From Methanomassiliicoccaceae archaeon UBA537 (GTDB lineage Archaea > Thermoplasmatota > Thermoplasmata > Methanomassiliicoccales > Methanomethylophilaceae): a stretch of 6,556 nt of DNA. The notes beneath the pieces were generated by a model. The model was given only the letters and a program-made list of their open reading frames with translations. It made no database searches and was not told where the DNA came from. Below, one piece after another: positions 5,764-6,556 of this stretch (position 1 is the stretch's first letter; each line of letters starts with the position of its first letter). The position numbers were made by a program, and so were the translations under genes. The DNA is taken from NCBI GenBank assembly GCA_002504495.1, contig DATC01000146.1, positions 1 to 6,556 on the forward strand. The letters are read 5' to 3'.

Positions 5764-6555
5764 TCACCAGATCTCCTTCTTCTGCCTGAGGATCAGGAAC
5801 ATGAACACAGGCCCTCCGAGAATCGATGTTATGATTCCGATAGGCATGTTGGCGTTGACCTCCTGCACCACGCAGTCGGAGAGCAGCATTATGCATGCTC
5901 CCATCAGTCCTGCGGCGGGGATCAGGATCTTGTTGTCGGATCCGACGAACATCCTCGCGATATGCGGGCCCACCAGTCCGATGAACCCGATTATGCCGGT
6001 GAACGAGACTATTCCGGCGGCGATCAGCGAGACCAGCGTCAGAACGATGATGCGTGCATGGTTGATGTTGATCCCTATAGACTTCGCGTAGCTGTCTCCC
6101 GAGTTCATGGTGTTCAGAACACGGGCGAGGAACATCAGCGCGATGCTTCCTAGTATGGTCACGGCCGCCAGGAAGGGGATCTTCGACCATGTGATGCTGG
6201 TGATGGACCCCACCGTCCAAGCGTAGACCGCAGAGGCGGCGTTGGGATCGGCTACGAGCATCAGGTACGACTGTATCGCATTGAAGATGTACATCAGCGA
6301 TATCCCTGACAGGATCATCATGGCCGGCGACGGCTTCCTCAGAGTCGAGAGCGCGATTATGAACGCCGCAGGGATGAGGGCCCCCACGAACGCGTTGAAG
6401 ACGACTCCGTATTCTCCGGGAAGGATGTAGATCCCCATGGTCATGGCCATGGTCGCTCCCAAGGCCGCTCCCGACGAGATTCCCGTGGTGTAGGGATCGG
6501 CCAGCGGGTTCTTCATCATGCTCTGCATGGCGGATCCCGCCACCGCCAGTCCGCG
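5764..6555 (-). CDS. FecCD/BtuC-type ABC transporter permease (N-terminus outside window)
   Basis: This is the membrane-spanning subunit of an importer for iron-siderophore, haem, cobalamin or a related chelate, and partner of the ATPase that follows it. The window holds 263 residues. Family members are about 330-350 long, so roughly 70-90 N-terminal residues lie beyond the right edge. Conserved landmarks in order are RGLAVAGSAMQ followed by KNPLADPYTTGISSGAALGA near the left of the visible part, the later GFIGLVGPHIAR motif whose loop contacts the ATPase, and PIGIITSILGGPVFMFLIL at the C-terminal helix. The GTG at 6543 is an internal Val codon, since the conserved motif continues upstream of it to the window edge. 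The stop (5766-5764) is one base from the ATPase start, and the permease-then-ATPase order is usual for these operons. The substrate-binding protein is probably further upstream, outside the window. Confidence 0.92.
   Translation of the reverse strand, partial: RGLAVAGSAMQSMMKNPLADPYTTGISSGAALGATMAMTMGIYILPGEYGVVFNAFVGALIPAAFIIALSTLRKPSPAMMILSGISLMYIFNAIQSYLMLVADPNAASAVYAWTVGSITSITWSKIPFLAAVTILGSIALMFLARVLNTMNSGDSYAKSIGININHARIIVLTLVSLIAAGIVSFTGIIGFIGLVGPHIARMFVGSDNKILIPAAGLMGACIMLLSDCVVQEVNANMPIGIITSILGGPVFMFLILRQKKEIW
5773..5778 (-). promoter_or_regulatory. Ribosome binding site of the ABC ATPase
   Basis: AAGGAG on the minus strand lies inside the last permease codons, 10 nt before the ATPase ATG at 5762. 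It confirms that start and supports coupled translation of permease and ATPase. Confidence 0.65.
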
Positions 6556-6556
6556 G

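Noticed and set aside
6541..6543. GTG as start of the ABC permease
   Set aside because: The conserved permease motif continues upstream to the window edge, and about 70-90 N-terminal residues would be missing. It is an internal Val codon.

Overview
The window looks archaeal, most likely a Thermoplasmata-type methanogen such as a Methanomassiliicoccales member (tentative, inference only). The clues are A/T-only TATA-like boxes (TTTAAATA) about 28 to 42 nt before start codons in otherwise GC-rich DNA, frequent AGG (Arg) and ATA (Ile) codons, strong GGAGG-type ribosome binding sites inside operons, and a FlaJ/TadC-like membrane protein with two type II secretion F-type halves. No rRNA, tRNA, CRISPR array or insertion sequence was seen.

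Layout. Positions 1-545 (+) hold the C-terminal end of a type II/IV secretion (pilus/archaellum-type) ATPase. It is coupled by an ATGA overlap to a polytopic FlaJ/TadC-like platform protein (542-2023, +). Together they form the motor and membrane platform of a type IV pilus-like machine whose other genes lie outside the window. Next come two head-to-head MATE-family multidrug/toxin exporters (1845-3326, -; 3480 onward, +). They flank a 153-bp AT-richer intergenic region with back-to-back TATA boxes and a 17-bp dyad. The right-hand part (4950-6555, -) is an operon for a FecCD/BtuC-type permease (N-terminus outside the window) followed after one base by its BtuD/FepC-type ATPase. These are two components of an ABC importer for an iron complex, haem, cobalamin or similar metal chelate.

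The two MATE proteins align essentially without gaps from Met1 to about residue 384 and share key Asp and Asn residues at the same positions, so they are diverged paralogs. Both are also unusual at the 3' end. Neither has a stop where the fold ends (about residue 455). The left one overlaps the convergent platform gene by 179 bp. The right one stays open for about 218 further codons, of which about 185 are antisense to the ABC ATPase.

The genes are recognisable members of known families. I see no convincing undescribed system. The points most worth checking are the anomalous 3' end of the right-hand MATE gene, the divergent MATE pair with its putative operator, and the convergent overlaps.
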